Shown here: positions 24,659-33,109 of the stretch, piece by piece
Layout: each line of letters begins with the position of its first letter
Numbering within the stretch: position 1 is the stretch's first letter
Assembly (NCBI RefSeq): GCF_023156505.1
Contig: NZ_JALNMJ010000007.1
Location: 62,001-126,000 of the forward strand
Source of the DNA: Roseibium sediminicola
Lineage (GTDB): Bacteria; Pseudomonadota; Alphaproteobacteria; Rhizobiales; Stappiaceae
Direction: 5' to 3'
Length of the DNA: 64,000 nucleotides
Translations under genes and position numbers: made by a program
Notes under the pieces: model-generated
Told to the model about the DNA's origin: nothing
The model's database searches: none
What the model saw: only the letters and a program-made list of their open reading frames with translations

Positions 24659-25915
24659 ATGGCTGACAAGGTTCAGGACTTTTTGAGGCAACTGTTCCAG
24701 CGGGCGGTCGAAGTGGCCGATCCGATGAAAAGCCTGGCTGCTTATCTGCCGGAAAAACCGGCGGGCCGAGTCGTGGTGATCGGCGCCGGCAAGGCGTCCG
24801 CCCGGATGGCGGAGGCGGTCGAGGCCGTCTGGGGGCCTTGTGACGGCCTTGTGATTACCCGCTACGGCTATGGCCGGCCCTGCCAGAGCATCGAGATTGT
24901 CGAGGCGGCGCATCCGGTGCCGGATGCCGCCGGGCTTGAGGCCACGCGACGGCTGCTCGATCTGGTTGGTGGACTTGGCGAAGAAACCTTCATACTGGCG
25001 CTGATTTCCGGCGGCGCTTCCGCGCTGCTGACCGCGCCCGCAGGCGAGATCACGCTGGTGGAGAAGCAGGCGGTCAACCAGGCCCTGCTCGCCTCCGGTG
25101 CGCCGATTGGCCAGATGAACGTGGTGCGCAAACACCTGAGCCGGGTCAAGGGCGGTCAGCTTGCCGCCGCCGCCTATCCGGCGACGATGCTGGCGCTGCT
25201 GCTCTCGGATGTGCCGGGCGACGATCCGGCGGAGATCGGTTCCGGTCCGACGGTCGGCGATGCCAGTTCGGCCGAGGACGTGAAAGCGATCCTGACGCGT
25301 TGGAAGATCGATGTGCCGGCGTCGGTGGAGGCCGTGCTGAATGGACCAACCGGCGTGCTCGATCCGGCGGACGAAAAACTCTCCCGCGTGACCAATACGG
25401 TTTTTGCCGCCCCGTCCCAGTCCTTGGAGGCGGCAAAAGCCCTGGCGGAAGAACGTGGTTGCGAGGTCGAGATCCTGGGCGATGCGCTTGAAGGCGAAGC
25501 CCGCGAAGTTGCCGCCGAACATGCGGCACTGGCGCTGAAAAAGCAGGCGGAACGCCAGGCGGACAGCCAACCGCTGTTGCTGCTCTCCGGCGGCGAATTG
25601 ACCGTGACCCGTCGCGGGGACGGTGTCGGCGGCCCCAATGCCGAATACGCGCTGGCGCTCGCCGCCGCGCTGAATGGCGCGCCGGGAATCCATGCCATTG
25701 CCTGCGATACGGACGGTGTCGATGGCGCTGCCGAAGTGGCCGGTGCGGTGATCGGTCCCGAGACACCTGCGCGTGCCGCAAAGGCGGGACGGGTCATGCG
25801 GGACGCCCTCGGCAACAATGACGCCCACGGTTTTTTTGCCGACATCGGCGATCAGGTGGTCACAGGACCGACACTAACGAATGTCAATGATTTCCGCGCC
25901 ATCTGGATCGAATAG
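24659..25915 (+). CDS. Glycerate 2-kinase (GckA/TtuD, MOFRL family)
   Basis: 418 aa; ATG at 24659 with GGGAGAGG upstream. The family start KVQDFLRQLFQRAVEVADP, the glycine-rich VVVIGAGKASARMAEAV, SGGASALL, LLSDVPGDDPAEIGSGPT and the C-terminal MOFRL domain (LSGGELTVTRRGDGVGGPNAEYAL, ACDTDGVDGAAEVAGA) are all visible. It phosphorylates D-glycerate to 2-phosphoglycerate, feeding lower glycolysis. The operon-like neighbourhood with a GH63-like glycosidase downstream suggests that glycerate released from a glycosyl-glycerate is one source (inference). Confidence 0.9.
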   Translation: MADKVQDFLRQLFQRAVEVADPMKSLAAYLPEKPAGRVVVIGAGKASARMAEAVEAVWGPCDGLVITRYGYGRPCQSIEIVEAAHPVPDAAGLEATRRLLDLVGGLGEETFILALISGGASALLTAPAGEITLVEKQAVNQALLASGAPIGQMNVVRKHLSRVKGGQLAAAAYPATMLALLLSDVPGDDPAEIGSGPTVGDASSAEDVKAILTRWKIDVPASVEAVLNGPTGVLDPADEKLSRVTNTVFAAPSQSLEAAKALAEERGCEVEILGDALEGEAREVAAEHAALALKKQAERQADSQPLLLLSGGELTVTRRGDGVGGPNAEYALALAAALNGAPGIHAIACDTDGVDGAAEVAGAVIGPETPARAAKAGRVMRDALGNNDAHGFFADIGDQVVTGPTLTNVNDFRAIWIE

Positions 25916-25957
25916 GGTTAGGCTTCGTAAGCCGGATGGACGGAACAGGATCTGGAC

Positions 25958-27139
25958 TTGACTGAATTCACCATCACCCGCGCCGTGCGCATGCCGGATC
26001 CGTTCCGGATCGAACGGTTCTTGTCCAATCCGAAACTCGGGCCGCGGCTGCTGTTTTTTAGCGGCGGTTCGGCGGCCAACGGCGTTGCCCAGCACCTCAA
26101 GCGCTACACGCACAATTCCATTCATCTGGTGACGCCGTTCGACAGCGGCGGCAGCTCCCAGGGACTGCGGCTGGCGTTCAACATGCCGGCCATCGGCGAT
26201 CTCCGGAGCCGGCTGATGGCACTGGCCGATGAAACCGTGCTCGGCCATCCGGAAGTGTTCCGGCTGTTCACGCACCGGTTTTCCAAATCGGCGGCGCAGG
26301 CGGATCTCGCGGGTGAGCTCGAGGCCATGATCGCGGGCACCCATCCGCTGGTCGGGGCGATCGAACAGCCGATGCGCACGCTGATCCAGAACCAGCTCGG
26401 CATGTTTCATGCCGCCCGTCCCAAGAGTTTCGATCTGCGCGGCGCCAGCATCGGCAACCTGATCCTCGCCGGCGGCTATCTCAACCAGAACCAGCAGCTC
26501 GAGCCGATCATCTTTCTGGTCTCCAAGCTTGTCGGCGTGCAGGGCACCGTGCGCGCCGTGACGGACGACAATCTGCATCTTGGCGCGGAACTCGCCAATG
26601 GCGACGTTGTGATCGGCCAGCATTTTCTGACCGGCAAGGAGCATCCGCCACTCGTCTCGCCGATCAGGGACTTCTTCCTCAATCGCGGGCTGAAGGGCAA
26701 GGATCCGGCTCACTCCGTCTTTCCGGACCGGAACCGGTCTCTGATCGGCTCGGCCGACCTGATCTGTTATGCGCCGGGCAGTTTCTATACCAGCCTGGTC
26801 GCCAACCTGCTGCCCGAGGGCGTTGGCAAGGCCATCGCCAGACGCACGGTGCCGAAGGTCTATGTGCCGAGCATTGGCTGGGATCCGGAAACCGGCGACA
26901 TGAGCCTGGCGGACAAGGTGCACACGTTGCTGACCTATCTGTTGAAAGATGCCGGACCGGATTGCCCGGCGCACAAGCTGCTCACTTGCGTGATTGTCGA
27001 TCGGAGCGTTCCGGAAGAAGAGACGCTTGAAATCAGTGCACGCGGTATTGCCGTCTTGCGACTCGATCTCGTCAGCAAGGTGTCCGCGCCCTATTATGAT
27101 CCGGTGCCGTTGTGCGAGGCGCTGGTGTCACTGACATGA
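25958..27139 (+). CDS. CofD-like protein of the GAK-system type
   Basis: 393 aa. The start is a TTG at 25958 (AGGA upstream); later GTG/ATG codons would cut the conserved FTITR opening. LLFFSGGSAANGVAQHLKR and HLVTPFDSGGSSQGLRLAFNMPAIGDLRSRL are the Rossmann-like loops of the CofD/YvcK superfamily; GNLILAGGYL and CYAPGSFYTSLVANLLPEGV are also typical. CofD itself moves a phospholactyl group onto coenzyme F0, while this branch has no assigned reaction. I see no ATP-grasp or kinase partner of the GAK set nearby; instead it lies directly behind glycerate 2-kinase and before rbsD. Confidence 0.8.
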   Translation: MTEFTITRAVRMPDPFRIERFLSNPKLGPRLLFFSGGSAANGVAQHLKRYTHNSIHLVTPFDSGGSSQGLRLAFNMPAIGDLRSRLMALADETVLGHPEVFRLFTHRFSKSAAQADLAGELEAMIAGTHPLVGAIEQPMRTLIQNQLGMFHAARPKSFDLRGASIGNLILAGGYLNQNQQLEPIIFLVSKLVGVQGTVRAVTDDNLHLGAELANGDVVIGQHFLTGKEHPPLVSPIRDFFLNRGLKGKDPAHSVFPDRNRSLIGSADLICYAPGSFYTSLVANLLPEGVGKAIARRTVPKVYVPSIGWDPETGDMSLADKVHTLLTYLLKDAGPDCPAHKLLTCVIVDRSVPEEETLEISARGIAVLRLDLVSKVSAPYYDPVPLCEALVSLT

Positions 27140-27167
27140 CCGGTGCGCCAATGAAAGGGATGAGGCC

Positions 27168-27578
27168 ATGAAACGAACCAGGTTGTTGAACCGGCATCTG
27201 AGCAAGCTCGTGGCCTCGCTCGGGCATGGGGACGAGATCGTGCTGGCCGATGCCGGGCTGCCGGTGCCACCGAATGTCGGTGTTATCGATCTGGCGGTCA
27301 GCCCGGGCATGCCGGGCCTGTTCGATGTCCTCGACGCGCTGGTCGACGAACTGATCATCGAACAGGCGATCTTTGCCGACGAAGCGTCACCGGAGCTGAC
27401 CACCGAGATTGAAGTGAGGCTGGCGCATTGGGCGGCCGAAACGGGCAAGCCGATCGAACATGTCCGCGTGCCGCACGAGGGTTTCAAGGCGCAGTGCGGG
27501 CGGGCCCGAGCAGTGATCCGCACAGGCGAGTGTACGCCTTACGCCAATCTGATTCTGGTGTCCGGCGTCACCTTCTGA
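27168..27578 (+). CDS. rbsD: D-ribose pyranase
   Basis: 136 aa. It begins MKRTRLLNRHLSKLVASLGH with the catalytic His20 of RbsD proteins, and has DLAVSPGMPGLFDVLDAL and a C-terminal ECTPYANLILVSGVTF as expected. RbsD/FucU proteins interconvert pyranose and furanose or anomeric forms of a sugar. It stands 28 bp behind the CofD-like gene and upstream of the LacI-controlled importer, so it may handle the sugar part of an imported glycoside rather than ribose. Confidence 0.9.
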   Translation: MKRTRLLNRHLSKLVASLGHGDEIVLADAGLPVPPNVGVIDLAVSPGMPGLFDVLDALVDELIIEQAIFADEASPELTTEIEVRLAHWAAETGKPIEHVRVPHEGFKAQCGRARAVIRTGECTPYANLILVSGVTF

Positions 27579-27740
27579 TCGCCCAAGGGCAAAAATCCAC
27601 AAGCCGTATGACAGCCGCCACCGGTTTCCTGCGTGAAGCCGGTGGCGGTTCGTTTCTGAGTGCGTGTCGAAACCGCCGCGGGGCTGTGTTTTGTTGCAAA
27701 GACAGTGTCTTCCCGCTCTGCAAAATATTTATCGCGCGGC

Positions 27741-27785
27741 AACAAAACCGATTTTGTTGACTTACAAAATCGGTTTTGTAAGACT
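27741..27785 (+). promoter_or_regulatory. Promoter with two LacI-type operators
   Basis: AACAAAACCGATTTTGTT (27741-27758) and TACAAAATCGGTTTTGTA (27763-27780) are near-perfect palindromes with a central CG, the usual form of LacI-family sites. Their centres are 22 bp apart, two helical turns. TTGACT (27757-27762) and TAAGAC (27779-27784) form a -35/-10 pair across the second operator. They should mediate repression of the lacI-type gene and the importer operon by its own product. Confidence 0.8.
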
Positions 27786-27861
27786 AAATCCAACAAAATG
27801 AAGCGTTGCCGTAAAACGGAAAGACGGCGGGAATCGAGCCGGGAGGCTCCGGGGAGGATTG

Positions 27862-28968
27862 ATGTCGCGCTTACGCGGTTCCGTCACGATTGACGATGTC
27901 GCCCGCCATGTCGGCGTGGCCAAGGGAACGGTGTCCCGCGTCCTCAACAATTACACCGACATCTCCGAAGGCACCCGCAAGCGTATCCTGAAGGCGGTTC
28001 AGGATCTCGGGTATCAACCGTCGGCGACTGCCAGGAACCTGAAGCGCGGCCGCCAGGATACGCTCGGCATCGTCATTCCGGTCGGCCATGGCAGCGGCGC
28101 GGACCCGTTCCTGTCCGAATTCATCGACGGCATCGCCCGCGCGCTCGACGAGCTGGGGCTGGACCTTCTGGTGACCACGGCCCATTCGCGCACGCACATG
28201 ATCGAGACGCTGCAACGCCTGATGGCGCGGCGCAAGGTGGATGGCTTCATTGTCACGCGCACCGAAGTCGACGATCCGCGGATTGCCCATCTCCTGGAAC
28301 AGGGGTTTCCGTTCGTTGCGCACGGCCGGACCCGCGACCCGTCCGGATATGCCTGGTTCGACATCGACAACGAAAGCGCTTTTGCGGACGGTGTCCGGCA
28401 TCTCTACAGCCTCGGCCATGAGCGCATCGGCCTGATCGGCGGAACGCTGGACCTGAATTTCGCCCTGCAGCGCCGGAACGGCTACCGGCAAGGTCTCGAG
28501 GCCCTCGGGCTCGCACATGATCCAGAGCTCGAAAGCCTTCAGGATGTCGGCGAGAAGGGCGGGTTTGCCGGTGCAAAGGCACTTCTGTCCTTGTCCGAGC
28601 CGCCGACCGCGCTCTTATGCGTCACCGACGCGCTGGCCATCGGCGCGGTCCAGTTCTGCCGCAAATTCGGCCTGAAGGTCGGCTCCGACGTCACCGTGAT
28701 CGGCTATGACGGCCTGCCGGTCGGCGAATATCTCGATCCGCCGCTGACCACGTTTTCGCAAAGCGCGCAGGACGCAGGCGGACGGGTCGCCCGCATGCTG
28801 ATCGACGTGCTCGACGGCAAGGATCCCAAAAGTTTGCAGGCGCTCGCACAGGCGACCCTGATCCGGCGTGCCTCCGATGGCGCGCCGAGCATGACACCGG
28901 CCGCGCTCTCCGAAGCGCTCCGGGACCGGCTGAAGCAACAGCCACATTCTGGCAGTAAGGGAGTATGA
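27862..28968 (+). CDS. LacI-family transcriptional regulator
   Basis: 368 aa; ATG at 27862 with GGGGAGGATTG upstream. An N-terminal LacI helix-turn-helix (VTIDDVARHVGVAKGTVSRVLNN, about 8-30) and hinge (LGYQPSATARNLKRGR) lead into a periplasmic-binding-protein-like sensor domain (LGIVIPVGHGSGADPFLSEF and onward). It would bind the two palindromes in its own promoter and release them on binding the imported sugar or glycoside. It is the first gene of the operon running to 35481; its stop is one base before the binding-protein start. Confidence 0.9.
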   Translation: MSRLRGSVTIDDVARHVGVAKGTVSRVLNNYTDISEGTRKRILKAVQDLGYQPSATARNLKRGRQDTLGIVIPVGHGSGADPFLSEFIDGIARALDELGLDLLVTTAHSRTHMIETLQRLMARRKVDGFIVTRTEVDDPRIAHLLEQGFPFVAHGRTRDPSGYAWFDIDNESAFADGVRHLYSLGHERIGLIGGTLDLNFALQRRNGYRQGLEALGLAHDPELESLQDVGEKGGFAGAKALLSLSEPPTALLCVTDALAIGAVQFCRKFGLKVGSDVTVIGYDGLPVGEYLDPPLTTFSQSAQDAGGRVARMLIDVLDGKDPKSLQALAQATLIRRASDGAPSMTPAALSEALRDRLKQQPHSGSKGV

Positions 28969-28969
28969 G

Positions 28970-30319
28970 ATGTTTGGGAGGACGACATTCCTGGCCTCGA
29001 CCATGGCAGGCGTGCTTGCGCTTGGCCTGACGGCGGTACAGGCGGACACGCTTCGGTTCTGGACAACGGAAGAACAGCCGGAGCGGCTGGCCAAGCAGGA
29101 AGAAATGGCTGCGGCCTTCAAGGACAAGACCGGCATCGAGGTCGAGGTCATTCCGGTTTCGGAATCCGATCTGGGTACCCGGACGACCGCGGCTTTTGCC
29201 GCCGGCGACCTGCCGGACGTGATCTATCACACGCTGCAATACGCGCTGCCCTGGGCGGAAGCCGGCATTCTGGACACGGAAGCGGCGACTGAAGTGCTTG
29301 AAAACCTCGGCGCCAGCACGTTTGCGCCGGGCGCGGTCGCCATGGCCGCCGTCGAGGATGGCGTCGCCTCCGTGCCGGTGGACGGCTGGACCCAGATGGT
29401 GGTCTACCGCAAGGACCTGTTCGAGGAAAACGGCCTGGCCGCGCCCGACAGCTACGAGGCGATCCTGGCGGCGGTTGAAAAACTGCACAATCCGCCAGAA
29501 ATGTTCGGCTTTGTCGCCGCGACCAAGATCGACGAGAACTTCATGAGCCAGGTTCTGGAACATGTGTTCCTGGCCAATGGCGTCAGCCCGGTCAATGGCG
29601 ACGGCTTCAGTGCCCTCGATGAAAAGAAAACCATCGAGGCGCTGGAATTCTACAAGGCGATTGCGGAGGCCTCGCCCCCGGGTGACCTTTTCTGGAAACA
29701 GTCGCGCGAGCTTTATTTCGCCGGCAAGGCGGCGATGATCATCTGGTCGCCGTTCATTCTCGACGAGCTGGCCGGCTTGCGCGACAGCGCTCCGCCGACC
29801 ATCACCGACGATCCGACCTCGACCGAACTGGCCTCCAAGACCGGCGTCGTGACCACGCTGAAGGGTCCGTCCAATCCGGACGGAGCCGCCTGGGCCGACA
29901 TCCGCTATTTCGGCATCACCAACGATGCGGACACGGAAGCCGCCATGCAGTTCGTCGAGTTCTCGATGGATGACGGCTATATGTCGACGCTCTCCATTGC
30001 ACCGGAAGGCAAGTTTCCGATCCGGCGCGGCACGTCCGACAACGCCACGGAATTTGTCGACGGCTGGGCGAAGTTGCCGGTCGGGGTCGACCGCAAGGCA
30101 CCGCTGACGGACCTTTATGACGCCGAGACCATCAGCACGATCGTCTCCGGTCTCGACACCGCCAGCCGCTGGGGCGTCAAGGAAGGCCAGCTGTCGCTCG
30201 CTTCCAAGATGATCAACAGCCAGGTCATCAACCGCTATGTCCGCGAATATATCGACGGCGAGCGGGACGCTGCGGCAACCGTTGCCAAGCTCAACGAGGA
30301 ACTGGCCAAGATCCAGTAA
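28970..30319 (+). CDS. Carbohydrate ABC importer substrate-binding protein
   Basis: 449 aa, family 1 extracellular solute-binding protein. A signal peptide (MFGRTTFLASTMAGVLALGL, cleavage near VQAD) is followed by TLRFWTTEEQPERLAKQEEMAAAF and AAGDLPDVIYHTLQYALPWAEAG, typical of the sugar-binding group. It delivers substrate to the two permeases downstream. Its message is followed by at least two strong hairpins before the first permease gene. Confidence 0.88.
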   Translation: MFGRTTFLASTMAGVLALGLTAVQADTLRFWTTEEQPERLAKQEEMAAAFKDKTGIEVEVIPVSESDLGTRTTAAFAAGDLPDVIYHTLQYALPWAEAGILDTEAATEVLENLGASTFAPGAVAMAAVEDGVASVPVDGWTQMVVYRKDLFEENGLAAPDSYEAILAAVEKLHNPPEMFGFVAATKIDENFMSQVLEHVFLANGVSPVNGDGFSALDEKKTIEALEFYKAIAEASPPGDLFWKQSRELYFAGKAAMIIWSPFILDELAGLRDSAPPTITDDPTSTELASKTGVVTTLKGPSNPDGAAWADIRYFGITNDADTEAAMQFVEFSMDDGYMSTLSIAPEGKFPIRRGTSDNATEFVDGWAKLPVGVDRKAPLTDLYDAETISTIVSGLDTASRWGVKEGQLSLASKMINSQVINRYVREYIDGERDAAATVAKLNEELAKIQ

Positions 30320-30326
30320 TCTAATT

Positions 30327-30410
30327 CCGCCTCTCTGGACCCATTCGAGAGGCGGGGTATTGCTCACCATCCCAGCACAGGACCGGGCGCCCGCCCGAGG
30401 TGCCCGGTCC
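30327..30410 (+). other. Tandem intercistronic hairpins
   Basis: CCGCCTCTC (30327-30335) pairs with GAGAGGCGG (30347-30355), and GGACCGGGC (30380-30388) pairs with GCCCGGTCC (30402-30410); a third small stem (TCCCGCGC/GCGCGGGA) follows at about 30425-30443. No long T-run is present. They lie in the 212-bp gap after the binding-protein gene and probably stabilise its message or attenuate read-through. Confidence 0.65.
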
Positions 30411-30531
30411 TTCAAGACGAGACTTCCCGCGCCTGGCGCGGGAGATCGGGGAAGGTGTCAGCCGGGACGCATCTGCACCGGGGACGCCTGGACCGACCTG
30501 ACGTTCACGCTCCAGACACTTGGCCGGGACA

Positions 30532-31836
30532 ATGACCACAGACACTCACGACAGCGCTTCCGCCGGCCCGCCCAAGGGCATCGGCCCCATGCAGCGGCGG
30601 GAAATGTGGCTGGCCTATCTCATGCTGGCACCGACCTTCGCCATCATCCTGATGATCGTCGCCGGACCGCTCCTGGCCAATTTCTGGATCAGCGTGAAAC
30701 CGGTGCAGCTCGCCGACCTGAGACCACCAACCGTGCTGGTGAACGAGCGGGTGCGCGGCGGTCCTGAAGCTGTCGGTGACAGCGCCACACTGGAATACCG
30801 CCTGCGCAACTCTTCGCAAGACGAAGAGATCCGCAATGTTGTCTTGAGCGACGAAATCCCGGCGGGTTTCGACATTGCCGAGGTGCCGGAGCCCTGTTCA
30901 GTGGACGGCGGCAAACTGACCTGTACCCTCGGTACGGTCGCACCCGGCTGGCGGGACCGGCTGCAGCTAGAGGGTACGGTGACCCAGGTCTTTCTGGACG
31001 CAGACCGGCCTGAGCGGCAAAGCGAGCCGCAGATCGCCGGCGAGGCCAACAACATCCTCACCAATTTCGATTTCACTCTGGAAAATTTTCGCAGGATCTT
31101 CAGCGCCGACGAGTTCTGGTCCGTTCTGCGGGTAACGTTCTACTATACGATCTTTGGAACCGGCGGCGCGCTGGTGCTGGGCCTCTTCGCGGCCCAGCTG
31201 CTCAACACGGTGTTCCCGGGACGCGGCGTCCTGCGCGGCCTGTTCCTGTTTCCCTATGTCTCGCCGGTGATTGCGGTCGCCTTCACCTGGGTGGTGCTGT
31301 TCGACCCGTTTTCCGGAACCCTGAACGCGTTGCTGACCAAGATGGGGGTCGTCGCCGATCCGATCAATTTCTTCGGTCAACGCGCCATCGAATTCTCTTT
31401 CCTGGGCATTCCGATGGAATTTCCGCTGGCGCTGACCACCGTGATCGCCTTCGAGGCCTGGCGTTATTTCCCGCTGTCCTTCCTGTTCATTCTCGCTCGC
31501 ATGCAGTCGATCAACACGGACATGTATGAGGCCGCCGAAATGGATGGCGCGACGCCGCTGCAGCAATTCTGGTACCTGTCGCTGCCGCAGCTGATGGGCA
31601 TCCTGTCGGTGCTGTTCCTGCTGCGCTTCATCTGGACCTTCAACAAGTTCGACGACATTTTCCTGCTGACCGGCGGCAATGCGGGCACGCGCACGCTGAC
31701 CGTCGATGTTTATGAACAGGGCTTCGCGCTGTCCAATCTTGGTGCGGGCGCGGCCGTTGCCGTCGTCGTCTTCGTGGTGCTGGTCACTTTCGCCACCCTG
31801 TTCATCCGCTTCTCGCCGAAGGAGGAAGGGCTATGA
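30532..31836 (+). CDS. MalF-type permease with inserted periplasmic Ig-like domain
   Basis: 434 aa. After the first membrane helix (about 28-50) comes a soluble insert of about 115 residues (60-175): DSATLEYRLRNSSQDEEIRNVVLSDEIPAG resembles the Ig-like DUF11 repeat, and C122/C131 could form a disulfide. The normal MalF-like core follows: five helices, the coupling motif EAAEMDGATPLQQFWYLSLP, and a terminal helix. Related permeases are about 290-330 aa and lack this domain. The ATG at 30532 has only a weak ribosome site. The insert lies on the periplasmic side and may touch the binding protein or substrate. Confidence 0.82.
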   Translation: MTTDTHDSASAGPPKGIGPMQRREMWLAYLMLAPTFAIILMIVAGPLLANFWISVKPVQLADLRPPTVLVNERVRGGPEAVGDSATLEYRLRNSSQDEEIRNVVLSDEIPAGFDIAEVPEPCSVDGGKLTCTLGTVAPGWRDRLQLEGTVTQVFLDADRPERQSEPQIAGEANNILTNFDFTLENFRRIFSADEFWSVLRVTFYYTIFGTGGALVLGLFAAQLLNTVFPGRGVLRGLFLFPYVSPVIAVAFTWVVLFDPFSGTLNALLTKMGVVADPINFFGQRAIEFSFLGIPMEFPLALTTVIAFEAWRYFPLSFLFILARMQSINTDMYEAAEMDGATPLQQFWYLSLPQLMGILSVLFLLRFIWTFNKFDDIFLLTGGNAGTRTLTVDVYEQGFALSNLGAGAAVAVVVFVVLVTFATLFIRFSPKEEGL

Positions 31837-33065
31837 GACCCGGCAGTGTCATCCTCGCCGCGCTCACCGGCCTGATCTGGGGCGTCACAGCCATGGTGGT
31901 GATCGCGGTGACCCTCACCCTGATCACGGGTGAAGTCGCCCTGCCGCAGGCAACCGTCGCCGGGCTTGCCGGTCTTGTTAGCGCCTTGGCTTTCGTCTGG
32001 TGGCGATCATCTGGAGCTGGTGGAGGTCTTCCGGCCTGGGCCCTCTCTGCCGCCATCCTGTTTCTGGTGCTGATGACCGCCTCTTTCGCCGCGCCCTTCG
32101 GTCTGCCGCTTGGCACCACGCCGGTGTGGCAGGGGCTCGGCCTGATTGCCTTTGTCGCCGGTGTGACCGCCGCAAACCGGGTCACCCTGTCCGGAGCCCG
32201 CCTTGGGCAGATGAGCCGCTATGAGCGCGAGGTCATCTATATCCGCATTGCCAAGGGCATCGGCTTTGTCGTTTTCACCATCATCGTGGCCCTGCCGTTC
32301 TACGTGATGGTGATGACCTCGCTGAAGAGCCAGCAGGCGCTGCTCGCCAACCCGCTTGATCTGTCCATCGATGTCAGTCAGGGGATCGACGGCCTGTTCC
32401 GCTCCTATGTGGAGCTGTTCACCCAGTTCAATTTCGGCCGCTACCTGATGGTCTCTGCCTTCGTTTCCATCGCGACCGTCGTCCTGACACTGCTGTTCTC
32501 CGTGCCCGGTGCCTACGCGGTCTCCAGGCTGCGCTTTCCGGGGCAGGCGTTTCTGGCCCGTTCGGTGCTGTTGATCTACATGGTGCCGGCAATCGTGCTG
32601 GTGATCCCGCTCTATGCGGTTTTCTCCCAGCTCGGGCTGCGCAACACGCTCACCGGGCTCCTGATCGTCTATCCGGCGACCACCATTCCTGTCGCGCTTT
32701 ACATGCTGCAGGGCTATTTCCGCGGGCTGCCGTCGGAACTGGAAGAGGCCGGGCTGATGGACGGGCTGTCGCGGATCGGCGTGATCCTGAAGATCACGTT
32801 GCCGCTGTCGCTGCCGGCGCTCGCCTCCGTCTCGCTCTATGTCTTCATGATCGCCTGGAACGAGTTCCTGTTCGCCTTCATGTTCCTGGACGATCCGGAC
32901 ATCTTCACGCTGTCGCGCGGTGTCGTTTCTCTCAATTCCTCCGAGGTGCCGCGTCAGCACCTCATGGCGGGCGCGGTGATTGCGACCGTGCCCGTCCTTG
33001 TCATCTTCCTGTGGTTCGAACGTTTCCTTGTGCAGGGCCTGACGGCCGGCAGCGTCAAGGGGTGA
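31833..33065 (+). CDS. MalG-type permease with extended N-terminus
   Basis: 410 aa; ATG at 31833 overlaps the preceding stop. The MalG-like core begins near residue 135 (IRIAKGIGFVVFTIIVALPFYVMVMTSLKS) and contains the coupling motif ELEEAGLMDGLSRIGVILKITLPLSLP. About 130 residues before it hold three or four extra hydrophobic segments, making the protein roughly 110-130 residues longer than usual. It forms the channel with the preceding permease. Confidence 0.87.
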   Translation: MRPGSVILAALTGLIWGVTAMVVIAVTLTLITGEVALPQATVAGLAGLVSALAFVWWRSSGAGGGLPAWALSAAILFLVLMTASFAAPFGLPLGTTPVWQGLGLIAFVAGVTAANRVTLSGARLGQMSRYEREVIYIRIAKGIGFVVFTIIVALPFYVMVMTSLKSQQALLANPLDLSIDVSQGIDGLFRSYVELFTQFNFGRYLMVSAFVSIATVVLTLLFSVPGAYAVSRLRFPGQAFLARSVLLIYMVPAIVLVIPLYAVFSQLGLRNTLTGLLIVYPATTIPVALYMLQGYFRGLPSELEEAGLMDGLSRIGVILKITLPLSLPALASVSLYVFMIAWNEFLFAFMFLDDPDIFTLSRGVVSLNSSEVPRQHLMAGAVIATVPVLVIFLWFERFLVQGLTAGSVKG

Positions 33066-33109
33066 GTGTTCAAGAAACGGGCTCGTCAAGGGAGCCCAAG
33101 GAGTTAGCT

